A DNA stretch of 64,000 nt from an uncultured Synergistales bacterium. Lineage in GTDB: Bacteria; Synergistota; Synergistia; Synergistales; Aminobacteriaceae. The DNA lies in the NCBI GenBank assembly GCA_905233565.1, contig CAJOCL010000004.1:62001-126000 (forward strand). Reading direction: 5' to 3'. The position numbers and the translations under genes are program-made. Under the pieces are notes generated by a model. The model did no database searches. It had not been told where the DNA came from and was given only the letters and a program-made list of their open reading frames with translations. Shown piece by piece: positions 1 to 8,426 of the stretch. Every line of letters begins with the position of its first letter. The stretch's first letter is position 1.

Positions 1-380
1 ACAATAGTACTCATTCCGAGATTAGGGGTACTGACGTCAAAATCGAGAGTCTGTGACCTCATGGCCATATCAAATTCTCCCTGTCCTTCGGACAAAAGAA
101 GGAATAATGTCTGAAGGTTTCTGTCGCTGACGGTGTTTTCTGAATTTCCGCTGATAACGTTCAGAACTGCATCGCCCGTCGACAAAAGGTCAGCAGAGAT
201 TCTTATTGCCTCGCTGTGAGACGCGCCGAAAGTTTCAGCAGCATCGTTAATGACCACCCATTGGGTACTTACACCGCTGGGCCCCTGAAGGTCATCAACC
301 TTGTAGTCAGCATAGCAAAAACCTGCTGAAAGTAACATAACCGCAACAGCTACAGCGGTTTTCCTGAAATAATGAAACAA
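1..380 (-). CDS. Secreted protein, C-terminus beyond window (substrate-binding-like)
   Basis: This reading frame is absent from the ORF track because it starts with TTG and runs off the window edge. The TTG at 380-378 follows a GGGAGG ribosome site by 6 nt, and the frame stays open to base 1 (about 126 residues). The N-terminus is a clear Sec signal peptide: a basic start (FHYFRK), a hydrophobic stretch and cleavage near GFCYA-DY. The mature part (for example VVINDAAETFGA, then a leucine-rich segment followed by GEFDMA) is loosely reminiscent of TAXI/TRAP-type solute-binding proteins, but the similarity is too weak to name a family. It lies downstream of the DUF255 gene on the same strand. 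I am sure it is a gene and unsure of its function. Confidence 0.7.
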   Translation of the reverse strand, partial: MFHYFRKTAVAVAVMLLSAGFCYADYKVDDLQGPSGVSTQWVVINDAAETFGASHSEAIRISADLLSTGDAVLNVISGNSENTVSDRNLQTLFLLLSEGQGEFDMAMRSQTLDFDVSTPNLGMSTI

Positions 381-416
381 TTTAATACCTCCCAATAAAA
401 TAAAAATACATATATA

Positions 417-2696
417 TCATTTCTCACGTGATGAAGCTCTGTGAGTTCTTGCACCCCGTCTTGCTGCCCTGTCAGCCCTTGCCGCTGTTCCCGAACTTTC
501 GCCGCGTTCGGAACGTGCAGAACGTCTTGAGGCTCTTGCTGATTTTCTGTCCTCTCCGCCGTCTTCTTTTGATTCCTCATTAACGGCAGCTTCCGGCTCT
601 TCCATGTTAAGTTCCTCATCAGTAGGCACGTGCTTGGGTTCAGGTTCAGGCTTTTTCTTCGGCTTGAACTGTTTCCAGAGTAAATCGGCCGTAATCATGC
701 TCAGGCACCTCAAAGGATTTTCACGGGCATAATTCGAGAAGCACCCTATAATTTTACGCGCATAATCGGAATATTTCCTGTCTTCAATTATAAAAGCAAG
801 TTCATTCAGCGCAACGGCAGCAAGCGCATTCAGTGAAGGGAATGAATTTATATCCTCGCATGATTTCATTCTTGCGTAAAGATTATTATCTTCACCGGCC
901 GTTTGGAAAAATCCGCCGTCTTTTTCGTCGCTGAACTTTTCTATCAATATGTCTGCAAGCGTCTGAGCCGTCTTTATCCAGTCGCTTAACTGTTTTTCGC
1001 CCGCGTTGAAATGCTTTGCGGCCTTGTATATTTCAATTATTCCCCAAAGAAAATAGGCGTAATCTTCGGCCATTGCGTCAATTTCTGCCTTTCCGTCAAT
1101 CCACTTCCTCCGCCATTTTCCGTCTTTGCCGGGAAAATTTTTCTGAATGAACAGCGCGGAACGTTCGGCAATCTCTCGCCATTCGGGCTGCTCAAACGAC
1201 ACTGAGGCACGGGCAAGCGCACCTATCATTAAGCCGTTCCAGTTCATGAGGATTTTATTATCGCTCATTAACGGATAGCGTTTATCTCTGGCATCAAGCA
1301 ATAATTTACGGCACTCGTATAATCTCTGTCCGACTTCTGAGCCTTTAATCCCGTAACGCCTTGAAAGTTCGGTAACTGTTGAAGCCTCATAAAGAATATT
1401 CCAACTCATTTGAGAGCCTGCAAGTTCAGAGCCGAAATTACCGCTCGGAAGTACGGCATAAGCAGCGCAGAATAAACCCGCGTCACGTTCGGGGAGAATG
1501 CTTTTTATCTCGTTTTCGTTCCATAGATAATAACGCCCTTCGCCTTCTGGGGTGTCGCCGTCAATAGCAGATCTGAATCCCTGAGAATATGATGTGTTGT
1601 CGGTGAAGTCTTTAGTTACGCAGAAAATTATATCTTCAGCAAAAAGCCTGTGAAATGAATTTTGGACAAGTTCCTGAGCCATTGAGACAACCAATAACAA
1701 CATGGCCTGATCACAGAGCAGCTTTTCAAAATGGGGAACAAGCCACTGTTCATCGACCGAATAACGGGAGAATCCTCCGCCTAAATGGTCGTGAATACCT
1801 CCACGCCACATTCGGCGGAGCGTAATATCAACCATAGTGAGAGCGTCTGACCTGTCGCGTTTTGATGCGCCTGAGTCTTCCCCTGCCTGTTCGAGCAAAA
1901 ATAATAATTTGTCGTGTTCAGGGAATTTAGGAGACGGCCCGAAACCTCCCCAGCGGACATCAAATATTTTTCTTATGTCATTGAGTGCCTCATAAGCCGT
2001 GAATTTGCCTATGCGTCCGCCGGTTCTGTTTTTGTGTCCTGAAAGGACTTCGAGGCGTTCACGTATCATTGATGACAATTCATTGGCTGAACGTTCGACA
2101 TCATCCCTCTGCATTAACCAGAGCCATTTAACACGCGGAAAAATATCAGTAATTCCCGGCATCTGCCCGGTTGTTCTCTTCGGGAGCCATGTGGTACAGA
2201 AAAACGGCCTTCCTTCGGGTGTCATGAAAATGTTCAGCGGCCACCCTGCACTTCCGTTCTGAAGCCTGCAGATTTCCATGAAAAGATTATCAATGTCGGG
2301 TCTTTCCTCCCTGTCAACTTTTACGGGGATGCAGGTATCATTCATTAAGCCGGCAACTTCAACATCGCTGAAGCATTCGCGTTCCATTACGTGGCACCAG
2401 TGATCCGACGAATAGCCGATCGATAAAAATATCGGTTTGTCCTCGTTCCTTGCTGCATTGAAAGCGTCATCACCCCAAGCGTACCAGCCTACGGGGTTTT
2501 TTGCATGCTGCAAAAGATACGGGCTTGATTCTCCGCCCAAATGATTTACGGGGACGGTTAATTTTTTTGAACTTTGCCCCTGAGCCTGAAATTTAGGCGT
2601 AACAACTACATCTTCGGAATATTCGCCGTAAGCAGAAAGAGGGCCGGCAATGTTCGCGTTATTCGTAAAAATATCAGCTGGACGCATCCTGTTCAA
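417..2696 (-). CDS. DUF255 / YyaL-like thioredoxin-fold protein
   Basis: A 759-residue member of the DUF255 family (YyaL / spermatogenesis-associated protein 20 type): an N-terminal thioredoxin-like domain followed by an (alpha/alpha)6 barrel resembling N-acylglucosamine epimerases. The family signatures SPYLLQHAKNPVGWYAW, HWCHVMERECF, VKVDREERPDID and GWPLNIFMTPEG are all present in the first 200 residues. The redox motif is normally YSTCHWCHVM; here it reads YSSDHWCHVM, so the first cysteine of CxxC is an aspartate and a simple dithiol reaction is unlikely. The C-terminal 60-70 residues form an added low-complexity tail, acidic then very Arg/Ser/Ala-rich. The start overlaps the 3' end of the upstream HAD gene by 23 bp, so the two are probably co-transcribed. 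MRPADIF three codons in is an alternative start. The biological function of the family is poorly known. Confidence 0.88.
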   Translation of the reverse strand: MNRMRPADIFTNNANIAGPLSAYGEYSEDVVVTPKFQAQGQSSKKLTVPVNHLGGESSPYLLQHAKNPVGWYAWGDDAFNAARNEDKPIFLSIGYSSDHWCHVMERECFSDVEVAGLMNDTCIPVKVDREERPDIDNLFMEICRLQNGSAGWPLNIFMTPEGRPFFCTTWLPKRTTGQMPGITDIFPRVKWLWLMQRDDVERSANELSSMIRERLEVLSGHKNRTGGRIGKFTAYEALNDIRKIFDVRWGGFGPSPKFPEHDKLLFLLEQAGEDSGASKRDRSDALTMVDITLRRMWRGGIHDHLGGGFSRYSVDEQWLVPHFEKLLCDQAMLLLVVSMAQELVQNSFHRLFAEDIIFCVTKDFTDNTSYSQGFRSAIDGDTPEGEGRYYLWNENEIKSILPERDAGLFCAAYAVLPSGNFGSELAGSQMSWNILYEASTVTELSRRYGIKGSEVGQRLYECRKLLLDARDKRYPLMSDNKILMNWNGLMIGALARASVSFEQPEWREIAERSALFIQKNFPGKDGKWRRKWIDGKAEIDAMAEDYAYFLWGIIEIYKAAKHFNAGEKQLSDWIKTAQTLADILIEKFSDEKDGGFFQTAGEDNNLYARMKSCEDINSFPSLNALAAVALNELAFIIEDRKYSDYARKIIGCFSNYARENPLRCLSMITADLLWKQFKPKKKPEPEPKHVPTDEELNMEEPEAAVNEESKEDGGEDRKSARASRRSARSERGESSGTAARADRAARRGARTHRASSREK

Positions 2697-3324
2697 CTAT
2701 GCCTATGAGTTCCGAAAGTTCATCTATGGTTTTCCATGCTCCAAGACATGAAAAGTCTTCACGAGTGAAATTGCCCTTAGTTATCCCGATTCCCCTGACG
2801 TGTGCGCCGATAGCCGTTATTATGTCCAAGTCAGCATCTCCGACGTAGACAGTCTCAGTTGAATTAACGTTCATGTGCTTCATTAACTCGTTAAGCATGG
2901 CCGGATTCGGTTTATAAGGCAAATGCCCGTAAGGTTCCATAGCCCCGACAATCTCATCGAAATATTTTGCAAGCCCCGTATTTTCAAGTACGGTACTGGG
3001 GTGTTCACGGTTAGATAATACTGCGAGTTTAAGCCCCATATCATGAAGACTCGTCAAAGTCGATACAGTGTCATCAAAAGGACGTATTAACTTACGTTCA
3101 TATTCGGCAATATGAGAACGGTATAACTTTACCCATTCAGGGCGGTATTCGCCGAGAAGCCCTTCGCAGAATGTCGGTATCGGAGCGGCAATGTATTTCA
3201 TTGTCAGTTCATGAGAGACACGCGGGAGGCCCTCATGTTCGGCAACGTAATTAAATCCGGCCATGATAGCATAGCTTGAGTCTACTATAGTCATATCATG
3301 GTCAAAAACCATAAGTTTAATCAC
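2674..3324 (-). CDS. HAD-superfamily phosphatase, phosphoglycolate phosphatase-like
   Basis: A 216-residue cytoplasmic haloacid-dehalogenase-type hydrolase. Motif I is FDHDMTIVDS (nucleophile D8, acid/base D10), motif II is the serine of AVLSN, motif III is the lysine of PYKPNP and motif IV is VYVGDADLDI. The helical cap between motifs I and II places it in the beta-phosphoglucomutase/phosphoglycolate phosphatase-like subgroup. Histidine and methionine in FDHDMT replace the usual FDLDGT, which may shift substrate preference. It overlaps the start of the DUF255 gene, suggesting translational coupling. The substrate cannot be read from the sequence; phosphoglycolate or another small sugar phosphate is the default family guess. 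Confidence 0.85.
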   Translation of the reverse strand: MIKLMVFDHDMTIVDSSYAIMAGFNYVAEHEGLPRVSHELTMKYIAAPIPTFCEGLLGEYRPEWVKLYRSHIAEYERKLIRPFDDTVSTLTSLHDMGLKLAVLSNREHPSTVLENTGLAKYFDEIVGAMEPYGHLPYKPNPAMLNELMKHMNVNSTETVYVGDADLDIITAIGAHVRGIGITKGNFTREDFSCLGAWKTIDELSELIGIVEQDASS

Positions 3325-3383
3325 CTCGAATTAATCTCTCCTTTCAATATCAATATTATCAATATTTCAATATCTCAGTATCT

Positions 3384-3797
3384 TTAACGTCTGAGGTTAT
3401 TGCCCATATTCCTGAGTACCTCATTTCTGTTCATTGTGCTGTGAGTAGTTTCAAAAGCCGGATTGGACCAGTAAGTTTTTGCGCGTGTTGCAATGGCACT
3501 GACCCAGTTAATTCCGAGCATCTCAAATATTATAGTAGCACCCAAGAACAGCCATACAAGAACGGCGAGGACAGCAATAATCCTGAAACTTGCCGATATG
3601 CTCCTGTCCGCACTCTGTTCAAGTTCTTTAACTTCGCGTTCTGCACGTGCCTTTTCTTCACTGGTTAAATCTTTTTCCTGCTGTCTTATGCTGAATATTC
3701 TCCATAAACTGGCACCGCCCTGCGCCCATTGATAAAGGCCGATAATAAATATAGTTGCAGCTACAAATGCAAGAATTGCGACCATTAATCTTTTCAC
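3384..3797 (-). CDS. Small two-TM membrane protein, unknown function
   Basis: A 137-residue protein I do not recognise. It has an N-terminal membrane segment (residues about 5-25, AILAFVAATIFIIGLY), a charged, probably helical stretch rich in Glu/Lys/Arg (residues about 40-65), a second membrane segment (about 70-95, FRIIAVLAVLVWLFLGATIIF) and a polar C-terminal tail. ATG is preceded by a GGGGTGAAAAG-type ribosome site. It sits at the head of the minus-strand cluster with the HAD and DUF255 genes and is divergent from the cbiL-like gene, with only 54 bp between the start codons. Confidence 0.75.
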   Translation of the reverse strand: MKRLMVAILAFVAATIFIIGLYQWAQGGASLWRIFSIRQQEKDLTSEEKARAEREVKELEQSADRSISASFRIIAVLAVLVWLFLGATIIFEMLGINWVSAIATRAKTYWSNPAFETTHSTMNRNEVLRNMGNNLRR

Positions 3798-3833
3798 CCC
3801 TCTAAAAATAATGCAATCTTTATATGATTATCG

Positions 3834-3839
3834 TATGAT
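3834..3839 (+). promoter_or_regulatory. -10 box for a possibly leaderless cbiL-like transcript
   Basis: TATGAT lies only 12 nt before the ATG of the methyltransferase gene and no Shine-Dalgarno sequence is visible, which would fit a leaderless or near-leaderless mRNA. The -35 region (ATGCAA at 3811) is a poor match. This is inference from sequence only. Confidence 0.3.
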
Positions 3840-3851
3840 ATTATAACTTGC

Positions 3852-4565
3852 ATGAGAATTTTTAAGCATAATAGACAGAAATTAATAATTGCCGGATTAG
3901 GGCCGGGAAGTCCTGAGCTTGTTACTCTTGATGTTCTTGAACGTGCCGCAAATTCTCAGGTTATATTAATTCCCCATTCACATGAAAATGAAAAGGGATT
4001 GGCCGAAACAATAATGGCTCATCACATGCCCGACAGAATTTTAACGCCTCTATTATTTCCCATGATTAGGGATTCTGAAAAACGGGACAAAATTATTTTT
4101 TCACAGCTTAAAGATTTAATGCCTGAGATTGAAAACGCTGAAAATATATTCTTTCCCGTAATCGGCGATTCAATGCTTTATTCAACAGGTGCTTATCTCA
4201 TTGAAGCAATGAAAAAATTAATTCCTGATATTGATTTTGAATTTATTCCCGGAATTTCTGCACATTCGCTCGCCTCTGCCTGCGCAAAAAGATTCATGGT
4301 CATGTCAGACGAAATATTCAGCGTTATACCCGGCACGGCAGACACTGAAAAAATCTCGGCAGTATTAAAAATTTCGGACACGGCAGCAATCTACAAGCCT
4401 ACAGCAATAAATGACATTCAAAAAATAATAACTGAAACAGGCCCTTACACTAAGATTATACGTGTTGACTTTGCAGGAGTTAAAGACAAAGAAAAAATTT
4501 TCGAGGGCAAAGAGGCTATTAATGACATCAAAGAATATTTATCAATTATACTTTTATGGCATTAG
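3852..4565 (+). CDS. cbiL: Precorrin-2 C20-methyltransferase-like (CbiL/CobI family)
   Basis: A 237-residue SAM-dependent tetrapyrrole methyltransferase. The family opening is clear: IIAGLGPGSPELVTLDVLERA, matching the GxGxGDPELLTLKA motif, with serine in place of the usual aspartate. The central FFPVIGDSMLYSTGAYL and FEFIPGISAHSLASA (usual VPGISS/A..A) are typical of CbiL/CobI, which add the C20 methyl group in cobalamin ring construction. It acts in the cytosol on factor II/precorrin-2. The stop is 6 nt before the next gene's ATG, so the two form an operon. No other corrin-ring gene is in this window, so the rest of the pathway must be elsewhere or absent. Other tetrapyrrole methyltransferases (CobM/CobJ) are possible but fit less well. 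Confidence 0.72.
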   Translation: MRIFKHNRQKLIIAGLGPGSPELVTLDVLERAANSQVILIPHSHENEKGLAETIMAHHMPDRILTPLLFPMIRDSEKRDKIIFSQLKDLMPEIENAENIFFPVIGDSMLYSTGAYLIEAMKKLIPDIDFEFIPGISAHSLASACAKRFMVMSDEIFSVIPGTADTEKISAVLKISDTAAIYKPTAINDIQKIITETGPYTKIIRVDFAGVKDKEKIFEGKEAINDIKEYLSIILLWH

Positions 4566-4571
4566 CTGAAA

Positions 4572-5465
4572 ATGAACGGTCTCTTAAAAGGTGAAATAAC
4601 TCTCACAGTTGATATAATTCTCGGCCTTATTCTCGGCGAAATAATAATCAGCCTGAAACTCCCTGATATTCTCCTGAAGCGTTTAATTCCCTTTCTTGAA
4701 CGAATGAATATACCTTCAGTTACAGGTCTTGCAATAGCGTTGAGTACAGCCTCATCACGTGCAGGGGCAGCAGTAATATCCTCAGCCCTTGAAAACGGCA
4801 AAATCACTGAGCGTTCTGCAATATGGTCAGTGTTAATGCTTCCTTTCCCGTCATATTTAAGGCGCTGGCCGTCAACATTCCTGCTTTCTTTGAGCATGGC
4901 CGGAAATGCCGGAATATTTTTCGCTTTATCACTTATTTTCAGGAGTACTGCGAGATTTTTCATTGCATTATTTTTTCTGAGGCGTGAAAATCATGAACTT
5001 TCAACAAATGAACATCATGAAATTAATTTCCCTAGATATTCATTTAAGATTGCCTCAAAAATATTTAAGACTCTGCCCGTTGCATGGGTATTTTTTGCGC
5101 TGTCTTATTCGCTTGTTCCGGTATTAAACGATTTCTTTAAGAATTTTTTCAGCGGTCATGATACTTTCATTCCATTGTCAGGCTGGGCAGTTTCGGCGGG
5201 GTCAATATCCCACGTTTCGGCAGCCCTTGCACTTGCAGGAGGCTCGATGTCATCAGGCGAACTGAACACGGCGCAGGCTGTATTTGCGTTAATTCTAGGC
5301 TCAGGACTTGGAACGGCAACGAGAATATTACGGCAGAATGCAGGTTATTATTTCGGCCTTTTCCCTTCAGGGACAGCGTGTAAAATGATGATTATGAATT
5401 TTGCTACTATAATTCCGTTAATCATGTTGAATTTGATTTTTGCGGGATTAGCTTTATTATTATAA
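4572..5465 (+). CDS. Gate-domain-like multi-spanning membrane protein
   Basis: A 297-residue integral membrane protein with about eight hydrophobic segments. The arrangement (two related halves, Ser/Gly-rich AIALSTASSRAGAAVISSAL in the first and AVSAGSISHVSAALALAGG in the second) resembles the nucleoside recognition (Gate) proteins and related archaeal/anaerobe membrane proteins. It starts 6 nt after the cbiL-like gene and is followed after 2 nt by the GGDEF-PIN gene, so all three are presumably one transcript. Its partner could point to transport of a corrinoid, metal or nucleoside-like ligand, but that is only guilt by association. The family assignment is tentative. Confidence 0.55.
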   Translation: MNGLLKGEITLTVDIILGLILGEIIISLKLPDILLKRLIPFLERMNIPSVTGLAIALSTASSRAGAAVISSALENGKITERSAIWSVLMLPFPSYLRRWPSTFLLSLSMAGNAGIFFALSLIFRSTARFFIALFFLRRENHELSTNEHHEINFPRYSFKIASKIFKTLPVAWVFFALSYSLVPVLNDFFKNFFSGHDTFIPLSGWAVSAGSISHVSAALALAGGSMSSGELNTAQAVFALILGSGLGTATRILRQNAGYYFGLFPSGTACKMMIMNFATIIPLIMLNLIFAGLALLL

Positions 5466-5467
5466 TT

Positions 5468-6967
5468 ATGAATACGAACCTTATGAACCTTATAAACATA
5501 TACATAACAGGAAAGAATCTTGCTGACATAATGAACGCAATAACGCCGCCTGCCGGATTGGCGTACAGTATAAACGTGCTTGAGGCCGGAACACGCATAA
5601 ACCCTCACGCAATGAATATATTTATCCTGAAAAAGATACCGTCAAAAACTCTTGATAACGCAAAATATATACTTTGTTCAAAAAATTATACGGATATTGA
5701 CCGCGAAACACTCAGCATGATTTATGATCTATGGCCTGAGCCGCTTACACCTTCACTCGTAAAATTCTATTTCAAAAAACTTCTTGACCGTATAAGCCGT
5801 GAACTTGAGAACACGTCAGAAGAGATTGAACACCGAAAAAGAATTATAGAAATGGCGCGTCAGGATTATCTGACAGGGCTTGCAACACGCTGGTACCTTC
5901 AGGAATATATCATGAAAAATGAGAATGCACAGAACGTAACATGTATATATTTTGATCTCGATAACTTCAAGAAAGTAAACGACACATACGGACATCAGGC
6001 AGGGGACAGGGCTTTGGCGGCTACGGCTGAAATGATGCAGAGAGAATTTACTGACGGATTCTGCGCACGTATGGGCGGAGATGAATTTATGATAGTTCTG
6101 CTTGGAGTTCATGAGCCTGACGACGTTATGCAAAAAGTAAATTCATTCATGGCCGGACTTCTTGAATATTACGCAGGGACTAAAACAATGAAAGCATTGT
6201 CAGTCAGTGCCGGAATTGCCCAGAAAAAACACGGCGCGGATAAATCAATTGACAGGCTTATACATGAGAGCGATATTGCGCTTTATGAAGCGAAGAAGTC
6301 AGGGCGTTCATGCTGCAAAATATATATTCCCTCAATGGAAGAACACAGGGAGGAATTGCAAAGGGTGAACGTTACGGACAGCGAAAGAAATTATTATCTT
6401 GTTGACTATGAAAACGTAAAATCCGAAGGTTTGAACGGCATACACAGGCTTGATGCTGATAACACCGTCTGTATTTTCTACAGCCGCAATGCCGACAGAA
6501 TATCATGTGATATGAATCTGAATTTCAGGGAGTCTAAAGCCGAAATAACATATCATCATGTCGAAGTAGGAGTGAAAAACGCGTTAGACTTTCAGCTATC
6601 TTCATACTTGGGAAAAATAGTCGGCGAGAATATAAACAGCGGTAAGAACTGCAAATACTTCATAGTTTCAAAGGATAACGGTTTCGCCTGCCTGATACCG
6701 TTCTGGCATGACAATAACATTGATATATCAATGACTACGGATATAGCCGGAACCGTAATATATTCAGCAGAAAGCGAACTTACTCATAAAGTTTCAGCAC
6801 TTACAGGCGAGATTCTTACAGCCCCTTTAATCGCTGAGATAATCACGAACTCAGCAACAAAAACGGAAGTAAACAACTCACTTCAGAAACTTTTCAGGGG
6901 AAATAAAAAATCAGGAGAAGTTTACAGAGCCATAAAATTCCTGATTGAAGATAAAGACGGCTCATAA
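5468..6967 (+). CDS. Diguanylate cyclase (GGDEF) fused to a PIN-like nuclease domain
   Basis: A 499-residue protein in three parts. Residues 1-130 are an unassigned N-terminal region ending in a charged helix. Residues about 131-295 are a GGDEF domain: DYLTGLATR, YFDLDNFKKVNDTYGHQAGD and an intact MGGDEFM with GGDEF at 203-207, so catalysis of c-di-GMP from GTP is expected. An RxxD inhibitory site at the usual spacing is not seen. Residues about 308-499 resemble the NYN/PIN-like proteins common in anaerobes: YYLVDYENVKSEGLNG (D313), NALDFQL (D374) and VSKDNGF (D403) supply the usual acidic metal ligands, followed by a C-terminal helical region. The reading frame is continuous. It follows the Gate-like gene by 2 nt. 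I infer that c-di-GMP synthesis and RNA cleavage are coupled; neither activity is proven. Confidence 0.82.
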   Translation: MNTNLMNLINIYITGKNLADIMNAITPPAGLAYSINVLEAGTRINPHAMNIFILKKIPSKTLDNAKYILCSKNYTDIDRETLSMIYDLWPEPLTPSLVKFYFKKLLDRISRELENTSEEIEHRKRIIEMARQDYLTGLATRWYLQEYIMKNENAQNVTCIYFDLDNFKKVNDTYGHQAGDRALAATAEMMQREFTDGFCARMGGDEFMIVLLGVHEPDDVMQKVNSFMAGLLEYYAGTKTMKALSVSAGIAQKKHGADKSIDRLIHESDIALYEAKKSGRSCCKIYIPSMEEHREELQRVNVTDSERNYYLVDYENVKSEGLNGIHRLDADNTVCIFYSRNADRISCDMNLNFRESKAEITYHHVEVGVKNALDFQLSSYLGKIVGENINSGKNCKYFIVSKDNGFACLIPFWHDNNIDISMTTDIAGTVIYSAESELTHKVSALTGEILTAPLIAEIITNSATKTEVNNSLQKLFRGNKKSGEVYRAIKFLIEDKDGS

Positions 6968-7063
6968 GGCTCATAAAATGTTAATAGTGCTATAATTCCG
7001 TATTTGTAATTTATTATAAAAATATAAATAAAAGAATATGGAAAGAGGCATAAATTTTTAATA

Positions 7064-8353
7064 ATGTCATTACTTCTCAGAACAGCTTTTGCACTATTCG
7101 CGGGTTTAATTATGACAAGGGCATTCAAATATACTGTCGGACGGAAGGGAATAATGTTCCCTGATGTTACGGCGTTTTTAATTGCCGGAGTACTTGTAGG
7201 GCCTTACGCGCTCGGACAATTAGGGCTGGGCTTCAGGACACCTTCAGAACTTGCCGGAGTCGGCATACTTTCAAATATTGCTTTAGGTTTTATAGCGTTT
7301 GACATTGGCAGCGAGTTCAGAGCGTCAAGCCTTAAAGAAATGGGAAAATCAGCATTATTTATCGGTATATTTCAGGCACTTGCGGCTACTGTACTTGTTG
7401 ATATTGCGCTTATATTGCTGAGTATGAAACTCGGCCCGGAAATTTTGCCTTTACCGGCTGCAATAACTCTTGGTGCGATTGCTTCCGCTACTGCTCCTGC
7501 TGCAACGTTAATGGTTGTCCGTCAGTTCAAGGCTAAAGGCCCCGTAACAGATTTACTTCTGCCGATAGTTGCGCTTGACGATGCTGCCGGACTTATAATA
7601 TTTGCCGTCTCAATCGGAATATCACAGGCCATGATAGGCGGGGCAATAAATCTTATTTCAGTTATAATAAATCCTGTAATTGAGATTTTATGCTCGGTTT
7701 TGCTCGGCTCGTTAATGGGATATATATTAACTGCGCTTGAAAAATTATTCTTTTCAAACTCGAACAGGCTTTCAATGACTATAGCATTTGTCATGATGAC
7801 AATATCTCTTTCATCTCATGAAATATATATCGGTCAATTTCGTATAGCCTTCTCATCTCTGCTTGTCTGTATGACGCTTGGTACTGTTTTCTGCAACATG
7901 TGTGAATACAGCGCGGATATTATGCACAGATCCGAAAGATGGTCCGCGCCGCTTTATGCCGTATTCTTTGTGCTTTCCGGCGCAAGGCTCGAACTTTCAG
8001 TAATGCGCGATTTTTCCGTAATGTTAATCGGACTTGTCTATATTCTCGTTAGATGTGCAGGAAAATATTTCGGCGCGTCATTAAGTTCAACAGTTATGAA
8101 TTGCAGCGAAAACGTTAAAAAATATCTCGGCATTACGTTATTCCCGCAGGCCGGCGTTGCTTTGGGTATGGTGGTGAGCGCACAGGCCTTAGGCGCGGAA
8201 ATAGGAGCCTTGATACGCAACATAATATTATTCAGTGTCTTAGTTTATGAGCTTGTCGGACCCATTATGACAAGAATGGCACTTACCGCAGCAGGTGAAA
8301 TTGAACAGAAACAGCCCGAACATGTGAACCGTGCGAGGTTTCAAAAATCATAA
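7064..8353 (+). CDS. CPA2-family cation:proton antiporter
   Basis: A 429-residue inner-membrane protein with about 12 membrane segments, matching the Na+/H+ exchanger (KefB/GerN-like, CPA2) family. VTAFLIAGVLVGPYALG near the N-terminus and ITLGAIASATAPAATLMVV followed by LLPIVALDDAAGLIIFA are the hallmark segments; the DD in the latter is the ion-binding motif. No C-terminal TrkA-N domain is present, so it is the short form without nucleotide regulation. The expected role is pH or Na+/K+ homeostasis. A purine-rich GAAAGAGG lies 15-20 nt upstream of the ATG, which is farther than ideal, and no alternative in-frame start exists. It is separated from the GGDEF gene by about 95 bp, so it probably has its own promoter. 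Confidence 0.85.
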   Translation: MSLLLRTAFALFAGLIMTRAFKYTVGRKGIMFPDVTAFLIAGVLVGPYALGQLGLGFRTPSELAGVGILSNIALGFIAFDIGSEFRASSLKEMGKSALFIGIFQALAATVLVDIALILLSMKLGPEILPLPAAITLGAIASATAPAATLMVVRQFKAKGPVTDLLLPIVALDDAAGLIIFAVSIGISQAMIGGAINLISVIINPVIEILCSVLLGSLMGYILTALEKLFFSNSNRLSMTIAFVMMTISLSSHEIYIGQFRIAFSSLLVCMTLGTVFCNMCEYSADIMHRSERWSAPLYAVFFVLSGARLELSVMRDFSVMLIGLVYILVRCAGKYFGASLSSTVMNCSENVKKYLGITLFPQAGVALGMVVSAQALGAEIGALIRNIILFSVLVYELVGPIMTRMALTAAGEIEQKQPEHVNRARFQKS

Positions 8354-8426
8354 AGTCTATATAAACTGTTATTAAGCCTTCTTATTTGGTAAAATAAACG
8401 AAATCTTTTTTTAGGAGCGATTTATT

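Noticed and set aside
350-619. 89-aa minus-strand ORF overlapping the DUF255 gene and the first gene
   Set aside because: It is a shadow frame of the DUF255 C-terminal tail; no ribosome site or family similarity.
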